Assembly (NCBI RefSeq): GCF_000425365.1
Contig: NZ_AUDH01000012.1
Location: forward strand, 28,619 to 92,618
Source: Rubritepida flocculans DSM 14296
GTDB taxonomy: Bacteria; Pseudomonadota; Alphaproteobacteria; Acetobacterales; Acetobacteraceae
DNA: 64,000 bases
Direction: 5' to 3'
Shown here: piece by piece, positions 9,155 to 19,713 of the stretch
Layout of the letters: the number at the start of each line of letters is the position of its first letter
Numbering within the stretch: position 1 is the stretch's first letter
Notes under the pieces: generated by a model
Told to the model about the DNA's origin: nothing
Databases searched by the model: none
The model's input: the letters and a program-made list of their open reading frames with translations, nothing else
Made by a program: the position numbers and the translations under genes

Positions 9155-10966
9155 CTACCCTTCCAGCTCCTCGCGCAGCATCTCGAGGCGCAGCCACTCC
9201 TCCTCCGCCTCGGCGAGTTTCGCCTCGCGCTCGGCCAGCGCCGCGCTCTTCGCGGCGAAGCCCTTGGGATCGCGCGCGTAGAGTTCGGGGTCAGACAGCC
9301 AGCGGCGCAGCACGGCGATCTCCTGCCCGAGGCGCTCCATGGCGGCGGGCAGCGTCTCCAGCGCGTGCCGCTCCTTGAAGCCGAGCTTGCGCGCGGGGGC
9401 GGCGCGCGGAGCCTCGGCGGGCCGCGCGGGCGCGGGAGCGGGAGCGGACGGGGGGCGCGGCGGCGCCGTCACGCCTGCGCCTCGCTGCGCCAGCATGTCC
9501 GTGTAGCCGCCGGCGTATTCCTGCCAGCGCCCCTCGCCCTCGCTCATGACCACGCTGGTGCAGACGCGGTCGAGGAAGTCGCGGTCATGGCTCACCACCA
9601 GCACCGTGCCGGCATAGTCGGCCAGCATCTCCTCGAGCAGGTCGAGCGTCTCGAGGTCGAGGTCGTTGGTCGGTTCGTCCAGCACCAGCAGGTTGGAGGG
9701 CGCGGCCAGCGCGCGCGCCAGCATCAGCCGCCCGCGCTCGCCGCCCGAAAGCCGGCCCACCGGCGTGCGCGCCTGCTCCGGCGCGAACAGGAAATCCTGC
9801 ATGTAGCCGATGACGTGGCGCGGCCGGCCGCCCACCCAGACCTGGTCGCCGCGGCCTTCCGTCAGCGTCTCCGCCAGCGTGGCCGCGGGGTCGAGCGTGG
9901 CGCGCATCTGGTCGAGGCTCGCCATGGCGAGGTTCGCACCCAGCCGCACGCTGCCGGAATCCGGGGCGAGCGCGCCCGTCAGCAGCTTGAGCAGCGTGGT
10001 CTTGCCCGCGCCGTTGCGGCCGACGATCCCCACCCGGTCGCCCTTGAGGATGCGGGTGGAGAAGCCGCGCACCACCGCCCGCCCGCCCCAGGATTTCGTC
10101 ACCGCCTCGGCGGCGATGACGAGGCTGCCGCCGCGCTCGGCCTCCGCCGCCTCCAGCTTCACCTGGCCCTGCGGCTTCACCCGGGCGCGCCGGGCCGCGC
10201 GCAGCGCCTCGAGCTCCGCCACGCGGCGCATGTTGCGCTTGCGCCGCGCGCTGACGCCATGGCGCAGCCAGTGTTCCTCGCGCGCGATCTGCCGGCCGAG
10301 CTTGTGCGCCTCGCGCTCCTCCTCGGCCAGGAGGCGCTCGCGCCACTCCTCGAAGGCGGCGAAGCCCTGCTCCAGCCGCCGCGTCGCGCCGCGGTCGAGC
10401 CAGAGCGTGGCGCGCGAGAGGCGTTCGAGGAAGCGCCGGTCATGGCTGATCATCACCAGCGCGCCGCGGAAGGCCGCAAGCTCCGCCTCCAGCCACTCGA
10501 TGGCCGGAAGGTCGATGTGGTTGGTGGGCTCGTCCAGCAGCAGGATGTCCGGCTGCGGGGCCAGCGCCGCGGCCAGCGCCGCGCGCCGCGCCTCGCCGCC
10601 CGAGAGGCGCGCGGGGGCCTCCTCGCCCGTCAGGCCGAGCTGCTCCAGCAGCCAGCGCGCGCGGTGCGGGTCGTCCGCGGGGCCGAGCCCGGCCTGCACC
10701 GCATCCCACACCCGCGCATGGGCCGAGAGGTCGGGCTCCTGCGGCAGGGTGCGCAGCGTCGCGCCGGGCTGAAGGAAGCGCGTGCCGCCCTCGGGCTCCA
10801 GCTCGCCCGCGGCGATGCGCAGCAGGGTGGACTTGCCGCTGCCGTTGCGCCCCACGAGGGCGAGCCGCTCGCCGGGCGAGACCTGCAGCGCCGCGCCCGC
10901 GAGCAGCGGCGCGTTGCCGAGGGTGAAGCGGATGTCCTCCAGGATCAGCAGGGGCGGCGCGGGCAT
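9155..10966 (-). CDS. uup: ABC-F family ATPase, Uup-like
   Basis: 603-residue duplicated ATPase without membrane domain. It has two Walker A motifs (VGRNGSGKS and VGRNGAGKT), two ABC signatures (LSGGEARRA, LSGGERGRL) and two Walker B motifs (LLLDEPTNHID, LVLDEPTNDLD). The inter-domain linker is rich in Arg/Lys helices. The last ~90 residues are charged and coiled-coil-like (GFKERHALETLPAAMERLGQ onward), as in the Uup C-terminal DNA-binding domain. ABC-F proteins act on ribosomes or on replication/recombination intermediates. The ATG at 10966 is chosen because the first ABC domain begins straight after it (LLILEDIRFTLG). It is divergent from the SDR gene by 90 bases. Confidence 0.88.
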   Translation of the reverse strand: MPAPPLLILEDIRFTLGNAPLLAGAALQVSPGERLALVGRNGSGKSTLLRIAAGELEPEGGTRFLQPGATLRTLPQEPDLSAHARVWDAVQAGLGPADDPHRARWLLEQLGLTGEEAPARLSGGEARRAALAAALAPQPDILLLDEPTNHIDLPAIEWLEAELAAFRGALVMISHDRRFLERLSRATLWLDRGATRRLEQGFAAFEEWRERLLAEEEREAHKLGRQIAREEHWLRHGVSARRKRNMRRVAELEALRAARRARVKPQGQVKLEAAEAERGGSLVIAAEAVTKSWGGRAVVRGFSTRILKGDRVGIVGRNGAGKTTLLKLLTGALAPDSGSVRLGANLAMASLDQMRATLDPAATLAETLTEGRGDQVWVGGRPRHVIGYMQDFLFAPEQARTPVGRLSGGERGRLMLARALAAPSNLLVLDEPTNDLDLETLDLLEEMLADYAGTVLVVSHDRDFLDRVCTSVVMSEGEGRWQEYAGGYTDMLAQRGAGVTAPPRPPSAPAPAPARPAEAPRAAPARKLGFKERHALETLPAAMERLGQEIAVLRRWLSDPELYARDPKGFAAKSAALAEREAKLAEAEEEWLRLEMLREELEG

Positions 10967-11056
10967 GGCGCGCGCATGGGCCGCGCCGCGCGCCGGGTCA
11001 AGGCTGGACAGGCGCGCCCCGCCCGCCTTCGATGCGCCGGGCAGGAGGAACGATCC

Positions 11057-11794
11057 ATGTTCGACTTCACCGGCAAGCGCGTCGTGGTCTGCGGCGGCTC
11101 CAAGGGCATCGGGCGCAGCGCCGCGCTCGGCTTCGCGAAGGCAGGCGCCGCCGTCTCCATCTGCGCGCGCGGCGCCGAGGCGCTGGCCGCCACCCGGGCC
11201 GAGCTCGGCCCCCAGGGCCATGCCGCGCCCTGCGACCTCGGCGACGCCGCGCAGATCGCGCGCTACATCGCCGAGGCCGAGGCGGCGCTCGGCGGCATCG
11301 ACGTGCTGGTGAACAACGCCTCCGGCTTCGGCATGGCCGACACCGAGGAGGGCTGGGCCGCCAGCCTGAACGTGGACGTGCTCGCCACCACGCGCGCGAG
11401 CCGCGCGGCGCTGCCGGCGCTGAAGGCCGCGCGGGGCTGCATCGTGAACATCAGCTCCATCTCCGGCTATCGGCCTTCCGTGCGCGGGCCGGCCTATGCG
11501 GCGGTGAAGGCGCTGCTGATCAACTACACGCAGAGCCAGGCCGCGACGCTGGCGCCCGATGGCGTGCGGGTGAACGGCGTGGCGCCCGGCTCCATCGAGT
11601 TCCCCGGCGGCGTGTGGGAGCAGCGCCGCGACAGCCACCCGGAGCTGTATCGACGCACCCTCGCCTCCATCCCCTTCGGCCGCTTCGGCACGCCGGAGGA
11701 GGTGGCGAACGTGATCCTCTTCCTCGCCTCGCCGCTCGCGGGCTGGATCACCGGCCACACGGTGGTGGTGGATGGCGGGCAGATGCTGAGCTGA
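11057..11794 (+). CDS. short-chain dehydrogenase/reductase (classical SDR)
   Basis: 245 residues with the full classical SDR set: cofactor loop GGSKGIG (13-19), NNAS (86-89), and the catalytic Ser134, Tyr147 and Lys151 in YAAVK. It is a cytosolic NAD(P)-dependent oxidoreductase of the FabG/glucose-dehydrogenase-like group; the substrate cannot be assigned. A strong ribosome-binding site (AGGAGG) lies a few bases before the ATG at 11057. The gene is followed immediately by a truncated copy of the dispersed hairpin repeat that begins at the A of its TGA stop codon. Confidence 0.85.
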   Translation: MFDFTGKRVVVCGGSKGIGRSAALGFAKAGAAVSICARGAEALAATRAELGPQGHAAPCDLGDAAQIARYIAEAEAALGGIDVLVNNASGFGMADTEEGWAASLNVDVLATTRASRAALPALKAARGCIVNISSISGYRPSVRGPAYAAVKALLINYTQSQAATLAPDGVRVNGVAPGSIEFPGGVWEQRRDSHPELYRRTLASIPFGRFGTPEEVANVILFLASPLAGWITGHTVVVDGGQMLS

Positions 11795-11847
11795 TGCGGG
11801 CGGCGGTCACGCCGGCCGTATCGGGCACGCCGGGTTGGCGGGCGGCT
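11794..11847 (+). repeat. truncated copy of the three-hairpin repeat
   Basis: Begins at the A of the SDR stop codon with an imperfect 12-bp inverted repeat (ATGCGGGCGGCG / CGCCGGCCGTAT, 4-base loop, 11794-11821). It is followed by GCACGCCGGGTTGGCGGGCGG, which matches the spacer in the shortened copy at 31968-32092. The second and third hairpins are missing. It runs into the 3' end of the convergent transglycosylase gene and could act as a bidirectional transcription stop. Confidence 0.7.
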
Positions 11848-12275
11848 CAGCGCGGCGGCGGCGCGGCGGGCGGCGTGTCGGGGAAGAGCTGGCGCGCCGC
11901 CTCGGTGATGCGGCCCAGATAGGCCTCGTGCCGGGCGGGGGTGCGCGAGTGGTAGTCGCCCACCGCCGCCACCACGTCGCCGCGCCGGCGGTCCAGCTTG
12001 TGGCGGAAGATCGCCCCCGCGGCGGCGATGTTGTAGCAGGCGTCGTGGATCAGCCGGTGGCGCACCACCGCCACGCTCTCGCCCGTGTAGGCGGCCAGCG
12101 CCGGGATCCAGCGCGTGTTCACCTGCATCACGCCGAGATCCTCCGAGCCGTCCCGGTTGCGGCTGACGCTGCCCACCTGCCCGCCCTCGACGCGCTGAAT
12201 GGCCGGCAGCACCCGCGGCGGGATGCCGTAGAGGTTCGCCACCAGCGTCATGCAGGCGAGGTAGGGGATGCTCAT
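11847..12275 (-). CDS. lytic transglycosylase (SLT domain, IagB/VirB1-like)
   Basis: 142 residues with a goose-lysozyme-like SLT core: catalytic Glu30 in IQRVEGGQVG, then DLGVMQVNTRWIP (GVMQ motif) and AVGDYHSRTP near the C-terminus. Family members cleave the peptidoglycan MurNAc-GlcNAc bond in the periplasm. The N-terminus (IPYLACMTLVANLYGIP) is only weakly signal-like, so export may need a longer start or another route. The small single-domain form resembles transglycosylases that open the wall for secretion systems or pili, but none is visible here. The neighbour is cpoB of the Tol-Pal block, which fits an envelope role. Confidence 0.78.
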   Translation of the reverse strand: MSIPYLACMTLVANLYGIPPRVLPAIQRVEGGQVGSVSRNRDGSEDLGVMQVNTRWIPALAAYTGESVAVVRHRLIHDACYNIAAAGAIFRHKLDRRRGDVVAAVGDYHSRTPARHEAYLGRITEAARQLFPDTPPAAPPPR

Positions 12276-12345
12276 CGGCGCGCGGGGGCCCAGTGCTTCC
12301 GGCGGAGCGAGGATAGCGCCCCAAGCCCCCCGGGCAAGCCTGGGA

Positions 12346-13149
12346 TCAACGGCAGCCCGCGCGCTGCCGCGCCTCCTGCGCGCGCTGGGCCTGCGGCCCC
12401 TGGAGGTTGGGGAACTGACTGCGCAGGTCGTTCAGCGTGTCGCAGGCCTCGCGCCGGTTGCCGAGGGCGGTGAGCGCATTGGCGAGCCCCACCAGCGCCT
12501 CCGGCGCGCGGGGCCCGGTGCGGGCCCGCACGAAGGCCTCGTTGTAGGCCAGGGCGGCGTTGCCATGGTCCCGCCGGCCCATCAGCGCATCGCCGAGCAG
12601 AATGTGCGCGGCCACCTGCTGGGCGGCGTTGCGGCTGGCGATCACCTCGCGCGCGGCGGCCTCGGCGGCGGCGAAGTCGCGCCGGGCGAGGGCCGCCTGG
12701 CCCTCCTGCAAGGCGCGCTCGGGGGTGCGGGGCGGGGCGGCGGCCGGAGCGGCGGCGGCGGGCGCGGCGGGGCGCGCGGCGGGCGCGGGGGCCGCGCCCT
12801 GGCCGGTGCGGAACTCGAGGTCGCCCTGCAGCTTCTCCATGTCCTCGCGCAGGCGGCGGTTCTGGTTCTCCAGCACCTCGACACGGCCGCGCAGGCGGCG
12901 CACCTCCTCCTCCAGCGTGCCCACGCGCTCGAGGAGCTGGCCCACCACCTCGCCGCCCGCCGCGGGCGCGCGGCCGCTGACCGGGGGCGGCAGCGCGGCC
13001 CCGCCCGAGCGGCGGAGCTGCTCCATCTCCTGCCGGAGCTGGAGGATCTGGTTCTGCAGCGCGATCGCCTCGCGCGAGTCCATCTGCGCCCGGGCCGGCC
13101 CGGCCAGGGCGAGGGCCAGAACCAGCGCGGCGGCGAGCGGCTGTCGCAT
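12346..13149 (-). CDS. cpoB: Tol-Pal system protein CpoB/YbgF
   Basis: 267-residue periplasmic protein that links the Tol machine to peptidoglycan synthesis during division. It has a cleavable signal peptide (RQPLAAALVLALALAGPARA), then a coiled coil with repeated Leu/Glu/Arg heptads (~residues 30-110, including VGTLEEEVRRLRGRVEVLEN), an Ala/Pro-rich linker, and a C-terminal TPR region (ALQEGQAALARRDFAAAEAA onward). It is the last gene of the minus-strand tol operon, 34 bases downstream of pal. Confidence 0.9.
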   Translation of the reverse strand: MRQPLAAALVLALALAGPARAQMDSREAIALQNQILQLRQEMEQLRRSGGAALPPPVSGRAPAAGGEVVGQLLERVGTLEEEVRRLRGRVEVLENQNRRLREDMEKLQGDLEFRTGQGAAPAPAARPAAPAAAAPAAAPPRTPERALQEGQAALARRDFAAAEAAAREVIASRNAAQQVAAHILLGDALMGRRDHGNAALAYNEAFVRARTGPRAPEALVGLANALTALGNRREACDTLNDLRSQFPNLQGPQAQRAQEARQRAGCR

Positions 13150-13183
13150 CACTCCCTCCCTCCTCCGGCGGCGCGGAGGCGCC

Positions 13184-13657
13184 TTACCGGACGACGGTGA
13201 CGGCGCGGCGGTTGCGGGCCCAGGCCTCCTCGTTGGAGCCGAGCGCGTCCGGCCGGTCCTTGCCGTAGCTGATGGTCTGGATGCGCGCGCCGGCCACCCC
13301 GTTGGCCACCAGCACGTCGCGCGCCGCATTGGCGCGGCGCTGGCCGAGGGCGAGGTTGTACTCGCGCGTGCCGCGCTCGTCGGCGTGGCCCTCCACGATC
13401 ACCTGCACGGCGCTGTGCTGCTGCATCCAGCGCGCCTGGCGCTCCAGGGTGGGGCGCTGGTCGGCGCGGATGGTGCTGCGGTCGGTGTCGAAGAACACGC
13501 GGTCGCCGACATTGGCGACCAGATCCTCCTGGCTGCCAGGGCGGATCGCGCCGGCGCCGCCCGCGCCGCCGGTGGCCGCCGTCTCCTCCGTGCTGGAGCA
13601 GGCGGCGAGCAGGCTGGCGGCGGCGAGCGCGGCGAGCAGGGTCTTGGTGGCGGCCAT
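13184..13657 (-). CDS. pal: peptidoglycan-associated lipoprotein
   Basis: 157-residue outer-membrane lipoprotein. The lipobox SLLAAC follows a short hydrophobic signal, making the Cys the lipidation site. The OmpA-like peptidoglycan-binding domain contains the usual VEGHADERGTREYNLALGQR. The frame continues upstream to a GTG at 13675 and an ATG at 13663, but AAGGAG at 13669-13664 lies six bases before the ATG at 13657, so that ATG is chosen. Pal anchors the outer membrane to the wall and is pulled by TolA/TolB at constriction sites. Confidence 0.93.
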   Translation of the reverse strand: MAATKTLLAALAAASLLAACSSTEETAATGGAGGAGAIRPGSQEDLVANVGDRVFFDTDRSTIRADQRPTLERQARWMQQHSAVQVIVEGHADERGTREYNLALGQRRANAARDVLVANGVAGARIQTISYGKDRPDALGSNEEAWARNRRAVTVVR

Positions 13658-13872
13658 CGTCATCTCCTTGAACACGGCCCGGGGCGCGGGGCCACGGGGC
13701 GGGGGCGAGGCGCCCTTCGCAGGCGCAGCATCGCCGGTCGAACCCCTGCCCTAGCGGCAGGCCATGGCGCAATCAAGGCGCGAGCGCCCCGCCCGGCGCG
13801 GCCGAGCCTTGCCCCGCGCGCAGGGATCCTGCGAGCGGCCGCCGAATACGGGCGGCATCGAGCCCCGCCCTG

Positions 13873-15243
13873 TCAGCCCAGCAGGCCGGACCAGGAAGGC
13901 TCGGTCGCGTCGGTGGGGGTGGGCACCGGGCGCTCGTTGAAGCCCGCGATGTCGATGGAGGAGAGCCGCGCCGAATACCCCGCCCCGCGCCCGTCCCGCG
14001 CCGGCGTCTCGCGCTGGAAGGCCAGCACGCGGCCATTCGGGGCGAAGGTGGGGCTCTCCATCGCCCAGCCCTCGGAGAGGATGCGCTCGCCCGAGCCGTC
14101 GGGGCGCATCACGCCGATGGCAAACTGGCCGCGGCTGATCCGGGTGAAGGCGATCAGATCCCCCCGCGGCGACCAGACGGGCGTGGCATAGCGCCCGTTG
14201 CCGAAGCTGATGCGCCGCACCGAGCCGCCATTGGCGTCCATCACGTAGAGCTGCTGGTCGCCGCCGCGGTCGGAGTTGAAGACGATCTGCTGCCCGTCCG
14301 GCGAGAAGCAGGGCGAGACGTCGAGCCCGGCGGCGGAGGTGAGCTGCCGCTCCCGCCGCGAGGCGAGGTCCACGACGAAGATGTTGGCATCCCCGCCCCG
14401 CACGGCCGAGAGCACCACGCTGCGCCCATCGGGCGAGAAGCGGGGCGAGAGCGTCATGCCGCCGAAATTGCCCAGCACCTCCTGCCGCCCGGTCTGGAGG
14501 TTGAACAGGAACACGCGCGGCTGGTTGTTGAGGTAGGACATGAAGGCGATCTGCTGCGCGTTCGGGTGGAAGCGCGGCGTGAGCGCCTGGAACTGCCCGT
14601 CGGTGAGGAAGCGGTTGTTCTCGCCGTCCTGGTCCATGATGGCGAGGCGGCGGGTGCGCCGGTCGCGCGGGCCGCTCTCGGCGATGTAGGCGATGCGGGT
14701 GTTGAAGTAGCCCTCCTCGCCCAGCATCCGCTTGTAGATGTCGTCGGAGATGATGTGCGCGATCTGCCGCCAGTTCGCGGCGGTGGTGTTGTACACCGTG
14801 CCCAGCGCCTGCTGTTCGGGGATCACGTCCCAGAGGCGGAACTCGACGCGCAGCCGGTCCCCGGTCGCGTCCACGCGGCCGGTGACGAGGGCGACCGCGC
14901 CGATCACCCGCCAGTCCTGGAAACGGGGCGTCTGCGCCGCCTGCTCGGCCGACTGGATGAAGGCCGCACGCTCCACCGGCCGGAACAGGCCCGAGCCGCG
15001 CAGATTCTGGGTGATGACGGCGGCGATCTGCTGGCCGAGCCGCGCGCCGTCGCCGCCAATCCCGGCCATGGCGGGAATGGCGATGGGGATGGGATCGGTG
15101 CGGGCGCGGGTGATGTCCACCACCGTGCCGCCGGCGGCGCCTTGCGCGGCGGCGGGCAGGGGCGCGGTCCAGATGCCGGGGGCGACCAGCGTCGCCGCGC
15201 CGCCCGCGAGCAGGGAGCGGCGCTGCAGGAAGGGGGTGTTCAC
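13873..15243 (-). CDS. tolB: Tol-Pal system beta-propeller protein TolB
   Basis: 456 residues. The N-terminal export signal carries a twin-arginine-like segment ([17 protein letters not shown]). The N-terminal TolB domain is followed by a six-bladed propeller with repeated SPDG motifs ([30 protein letters not shown]). TolB shuttles between Pal and TolA in the periplasm. The start codon is GTG at 15243, 85 bases after the tolA stop. About 215 bases separate tolB from pal; that gap holds no gene, only low-complexity GC-rich sequence with a short inverted repeat near 13845. Confidence 0.93.
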   Translation of the reverse strand: MNTPFLQRRSLLAGGAATLVAPGIWTAPLPAAAQGAAGGTVVDITRARTDPIPIAIPAMAGIGGDGARLGQQIAAVITQNLRGSGLFRPVERAAFIQSAEQAAQTPRFQDWRVIGAVALVTGRVDATGDRLRVEFRLWDVIPEQQALGTVYNTTAANWRQIAHIISDDIYKRMLGEEGYFNTRIAYIAESGPRDRRTRRLAIMDQDGENNRFLTDGQFQALTPRFHPNAQQIAFMSYLNNQPRVFLFNLQTGRQEVLGNFGGMTLSPRFSPDGRSVVLSAVRGGDANIFVVDLASRRERQLTSAAGLDVSPCFSPDGQQIVFNSDRGGDQQLYVMDANGGSVRRISFGNGRYATPVWSPRGDLIAFTRISRGQFAIGVMRPDGSGERILSEGWAMESPTFAPNGRVLAFQRETPARDGRGAGYSARLSSIDIAGFNERPVPTPTDATEPSWSGLLG

Positions 15244-15328
15244 GGGGCTGTCTCTCCCACCGCGATTCGTCTGGGGCGCACCTTGGCTCCTCGCGCCCCC
15301 GGGTCAAGGGCGCTGTGCGTGACGGCGC

Positions 15329-16333
15329 TCACCGCAGCCCGATGTCGCGCGGGTTGAAGCGGTAGGTGGCGGCGTTGAGCGCGGCCACCCCGCCGCGCGG
15401 GATGGGCAGCGGGTTGCAGCGCGCATCGAGCAGGGCGCGGCGCGCCGCCTCGAACACCATGCGCGCGCGCGGGTCGCTGGGCGGGGCGCCCACGGGCATG
15501 ACGCGCCGCACGACGCCCTGCGCATCCGCCTCGATGCGGAACTCCACCACGATGTCGCGCAGGTTGGGCGCGCCGGCGTCCACCGCCCAGCACTCGCCGA
15601 TGCGCTCGGCGATGCCCGCGCGCTCGGCGGCGGTGAGCTGCCCCGCGCCGGCGGGCGCGCCGCCGCCCTGGGCCGGGGTGGCGGGGGCGGGGTTGGGGCG
15701 CGCGGTGGGCGGCTGCTGCTGTTGCTGCTGCTGGCGCAGCCGCTCGAGGGTGTTCAGCACGCTCTGGCTGCGCTCCTCGGGCCGCTGCACGGGCGGCGTC
15801 TGCCCCGTGCCCGGGGTGGGCGCGGGGGTGGGGGGCGGCGGCGTGGGCGGGGGCGGCAGGGGCAGCGGCGGCTGCGGGCGCGGCGGCTGGGGGCGCGGCG
15901 GGGTCGGGCTCGGCGGGCTCGGCGCCTCCGCCTGCTGCTGCGGGCGCGGAACGGGCGTGGGCGCGGGCGCGGCCGCGGGCGGCGGCGGCGTGGGCTCGGC
16001 ACGCGCCACGGGCGGCGTGGGGCTCGGCGCGGGGGCCGGGGCGGGCGGGGGCGGCGGCGGCGGCAGCAGCGGCTGCACCTGGGCCTGGGTGCGCGGCAGC
16101 TCCGGCTGCGGCGGCTCCGGCCGGGGCGGCTGCGGCACGGGATCGGGCGCCGGGCGGGGCGCGAGCTGCTCGCCCTGCGCCATCTCGGCGGGGCCGACCA
16201 GCTCCACCGCGATGCCGATCTCCGGCGGCTCCTCCAGCCGACGGCGGTCGAACTCCAGCAGGATGGCGAGGAGCAGCGCCAGATGCAGGCCGAGCGAGAC
16301 GCCGACCCAGAGGCGGAATCGCCGCTCCTCCAT
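15329..16333 (-). CDS. tolA: TolA-type envelope energy transducer
   Basis: 334 residues. A single N-terminal membrane helix (LWVGVSLGLHLALLLAILL) carries the Ser-x3-His pair that TolA/TonB use to contact TolQR. Domain II is a long Pro/Ala-rich linker with few acidic residues, unlike the Ala/Lys helix of enterobacterial TolA, and ends in a run of seven Gln (bases 15713-15733). The C-terminal ~120 residues (AERAGIAERIGECWAVDAGA onward) resemble the TolA/TonB C-domain that binds TolB/Pal. It lies 17 bases after tolR in the operon. Confidence 0.87.
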   Translation of the reverse strand: MEERRFRLWVGVSLGLHLALLLAILLEFDRRRLEEPPEIGIAVELVGPAEMAQGEQLAPRPAPDPVPQPPRPEPPQPELPRTQAQVQPLLPPPPPPPAPAPAPSPTPPVARAEPTPPPPAAAPAPTPVPRPQQQAEAPSPPSPTPPRPQPPRPQPPLPLPPPPTPPPPTPAPTPGTGQTPPVQRPEERSQSVLNTLERLRQQQQQQQPPTARPNPAPATPAQGGGAPAGAGQLTAAERAGIAERIGECWAVDAGAPNLRDIVVEFRIEADAQGVVRRVMPVGAPPSDPRARMVFEAARRALLDARCNPLPIPRGGVAALNAATYRFNPRDIGLR

Positions 16334-16350
16334 GCTCCCCGGGGGCCTCC

Positions 16351-16848
16351 TCAGCGCGCGGGCTGGCCCCGCGCGGGCGCGGCGGGTGCGGGCGCGGCCG
16401 GGCGCGGGCCGGGCGCGGCTTGCTGCTCGGCCAGCAGGGCGACGCGGGTGAAGCCCCCCTGGCTGATGACGCCCATCACCTCCATCACCCGGCCGTAGGA
16501 GATGCCGCGATCCCCGCGCACGAAGATGCGCCGCTCGGGCGCGCCCGGCGGCTGGTTCTGCGCGATGGCGCGAAGCTGCTCGACCAGGCCCTCGAGCTGC
16601 ACCTCGGTGTTCTGCAGGAAGATGCGGCCCTGCGCGTCCACGCTGACGGTCAGCGGCTCCTGCTCCTGGTTCAGCGGCTGGGCGGCGGTGCGCGGCAGAT
16701 CCACGGGAACGCCCGAGGTCATCATCGGCGCCGCCACCATGAAGATGATGAGCAGCACCAGCATCACGTCCACGAAGGGGGTGACGTTGATCTCCGACAT
16801 CGGGCGGTAGCGGCCGCCCACGCCGCGCTTCATCAGCGGCCCGGCCAT
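16351..16848 (-). CDS. tolR: TolR (ExbD family)
   Basis: 165 residues. One membrane helix in [19 protein letters not shown] contains Asp27, the conserved proton-coupling residue. It is followed by a periplasmic domain with the usual [18 protein letters not shown], and an unusually Pro/Ala-rich tail (~25 residues). It works with TolQ as the proton-driven motor for TolA. The start is four bases downstream of the tolQ stop. An internal Met6 ([11 protein letters not shown]) is an alternative start. Confidence 0.94.
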   Translation of the reverse strand: MAGPLMKRGVGGRYRPMSEINVTPFVDVMLVLLIIFMVAAPMMTSGVPVDLPRTAAQPLNQEQEPLTVSVDAQGRIFLQNTEVQLEGLVEQLRAIAQNQPPGAPERRIFVRGDRGISYGRVMEVMGVISQGGFTRVALLAEQQAAPGPRPAAPAPAAPARGQPAR

Positions 16849-16852
16849 CGCC

Positions 16853-17595
<743 letters not shown>

Positions 17596-17599
<4 letters not shown>

Positions 17600-18051
17600 G
17601 GCGCGGGGCCTCCTTCCGCAAGAGGGGCAGCAACTGGGGCGGCGATCCGGGCGCGCAGCGCGCCGAGCCAGGGTTCGGGCAGCCGGCGCGGCGTCAGCGT
17701 GCCCTGGTCCACGCAGACCAGCGTCACCTCCACCATGGCCAGCCTTTCCTCCCCGCGCCGCAGCTCCTGCTCCAGCAGCAGCGTGGCGGCGACGCGGCGA
17801 ATCCGGGTCCGGACCGTGACCTCGTCATCGAGCCGCGCGGGGCGCTCATACTCCACCGCCGCGCGTTTCACCACCAGGAAGCAGCCATGCTTCGCCTGCA
17901 TGTCGGCGTGTGGAAGGCCCATGGCGCGCAGCGCCTCGGTGCGCGCGCGCTCGGCGAAGCGCAGGTAGTTGGCGTGATAGACGATGCCGCCCGCATCCGT
18001 GTCCTCGAAATAGACGCGCAGCGCGTGGTCGTGGAAGGGCGCGTCACTCAT
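17596..18051 (-). CDS. ybgC: hotdog-fold acyl-CoA thioesterase YbgC
   Basis: 151 residues. The 4-hydroxybenzoyl-CoA thioesterase/YbgC signature [19 protein letters not shown] is intact and includes the catalytic Asp. YbgC enzymes hydrolyse acyl-CoA or acyl-ACP and are commonly the first gene of tol operons, probably linking phospholipid metabolism with the envelope machine. Overlaps with tolQ (4 bases) and ruvB (8 bases) suggest one continuous transcript from yebC through cpoB. Confidence 0.92.
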
Positions 18052-19099
18052 CGAGCAGATCCGGCTGGATGGCGGCGCCCCCGGGCGGCGTGAGCCCCCC
18101 CGGCGGCTGCGGCGGCGGTTCGAGACCGAGGTGCCGCCAGCCCGCCTCGCCCAGCACGCGCCCGCGCGGGGTGCGCAGCACGAAGCCCTCCTGGATCAGG
18201 AAGGGCTCGATCACGTCCTCCAGCGTGTCGCGGCTTTCGGCCAGCGCGGCGGCCAGCGTCTCCACGCCGACGGGGCCGCCGCCATGGTGCTCGGCGATGC
18301 GGCGCAGATAGCGCCGGTCCATCGCGTCGAGGCCGCGCGCATCCACCTCCAGCCGCGCCAGCGCGGCATCCGTCAGCGCGCGGTCGGCCACGCGGCCGGC
18401 CACCGCCGCGAAGTCGCGCACGCGCCGCAGCAGCCGCCCCGCGATGCGCGGCGTGCCGCGCGAGCGGTGGGCGATCTCGAGGGCGCCCTCCTCGCTCAGC
18501 GCGAAGCCGAGCTTCTCCGCCCCGCGCTTCACGATCAGCAGCAGCTCCTCCGGCGCGTAGAGGTTGAGGCGCAGCGGGATGCCGAAACGGTCGCGCAGCG
18601 GGGTGGAAAGCAGGCCCGAGCGCGTGGTGGCGCCCACCAGGGTGAAGGGCGGCAGGTCGATGCGCACGGTGCGCGCCGCCGGGCCTTCGCCGATGATGAG
18701 GTCGAGCTGGAAATCCTCCATCGCCGGGTAGAGGGTCTCCTCGATGGCCGGCTGCAGGCGGTGGATTTCGTCCACGAACAGGACGTCGCGCGGCTGGAGG
18801 TTCGTCAGGATCGCGGCCAGATCCCCCGCGCGCTGCAGCACGGGGCCGGAGGTGGCGCGGAAGCCCACGCCCAGCTCCCGCGCCACGATCTGCGCGAGCG
18901 TGGTCTTGCCCAGGCCCGGCGGGCCGTGCAGCAGCACGTGATCGAGCGCCTCGCCGCGCGCGGCGGCGGCCTGGATGAACACCGAGAGATTCTCGCGCAG
19001 CCGCTGCTGGCCGGTGAAGTCGGCGAGGCGCTGCGGGCGCAGCGCGGCCTCGCCCGCATCCTCCTCCTGGCGCCGGCCGCTGGTGAGGCGTTCGGTCAT
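18044..19099 (-). CDS. ruvB: Holliday junction branch-migration helicase RuvB
   Basis: 351-residue AAA+ motor. Walker A is [12 protein letters not shown]; Walker B is [10 protein letters not shown]; sensor 1 is GATTRSGLL; the C-terminal winged helix ends with the family's PRGRVL. Hexamers pump DNA through the RuvA-bound junction. The ATG at 19099 overlaps the ruvA stop. It has an extra Pro/Gly-rich C-terminal tail ([12 protein letters not shown]). Confidence 0.96.
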   Translation of the reverse strand: MTERLTSGRRQEEDAGEAALRPQRLADFTGQQRLRENLSVFIQAAAARGEALDHVLLHGPPGLGKTTLAQIVARELGVGFRATSGPVLQRAGDLAAILTNLQPRDVLFVDEIHRLQPAIEETLYPAMEDFQLDLIIGEGPAARTVRIDLPPFTLVGATTRSGLLSTPLRDRFGIPLRLNLYAPEELLLIVKRGAEKLGFALSEEGALEIAHRSRGTPRIAGRLLRRVRDFAAVAGRVADRALTDAALARLEVDARGLDAMDRRYLRRIAEHHGGGPVGVETLAAALAESRDTLEDVIEPFLIQEGFVLRTPRGRVLGEAGWRHLGLEPPPQPPGGLTPPGGAAIQPDLLDE

Positions 19100-19713
19100 C
19101 GCGCGCTCTCCCGGAGCGCGAGCGTGATCAGCGCGTTCAGCTCCGCGCCCTCGCCCAGCGCCTGCCTGGCGCGCGCCACGGCGCGCTCCGCCTCGGGCCG
19201 CTTGAGGCCGAGATTGGTGAGCGCGCTGATCGCATCCGCCTCGGCTCCGCCGGGGGCCGCGAGGGCGGGCGGCGCGCCGCCGCCATCCTCCTCGGGCAGC
19301 ACGCGGCCCACCGCCCATTTCTGCATCGCGGGTTCGTCCACGATGCGGTTCGCGGTGGCCGCGCCCAGACCCTTCACCTCGGCCAGCCGCTTGCGCTCCT
19401 TGCCCGCGATGGCGCGCGCGAGCTGCTCGGGCGAGAGGCCCGAGAGCACCAGCAGCGCCTTCTGCGGCCCCACCGTCTTGACCTCGATCAGCGCGCGGAA
19501 GGCCTCGCGCTCGGCGGCGTCGAGGAAGCCGTAGAGGGTGATGGCGTCCTGGCTCACCCGCGTCTCGATCAGCAGGCGCTGCGCGCCCTCGCGCGCGGCG
19601 AGCCGGTCCAGCGTGCGGCGCGAGCAGGCGACGAGATAGCCCACCCCGTTCACGTCCAGCACGCAGACGCCCTCGCCGGTGGATTCCACCACGCCGCGCA
19701 GCGAGCCGATCAT
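19096..19713 (-). CDS. ruvA: Holliday junction-binding protein RuvA
   Basis: 205 residues. The N-terminal OB domain begins IGSLRGVVE, followed by helix-hairpin-helix DNA-binding motifs ([17 protein letters not shown] and [13 protein letters not shown]) and the C-terminal RuvB-binding domain ([19 protein letters not shown]). Tetramers hold the junction in square-planar form. It overlaps ruvC and ruvB by four bases each. Confidence 0.95.
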   Translation of the reverse strand: MIGSLRGVVESTGEGVCVLDVNGVGYLVACSRRTLDRLAAREGAQRLLIETRVSQDAITLYGFLDAAEREAFRALIEVKTVGPQKALLVLSGLSPEQLARAIAGKERKRLAEVKGLGAATANRIVDEPAMQKWAVGRVLPEEDGGGAPPALAAPGGAEADAISALTNLGLKRPEAERAVARARQALGEGAELNALITLALRESAR

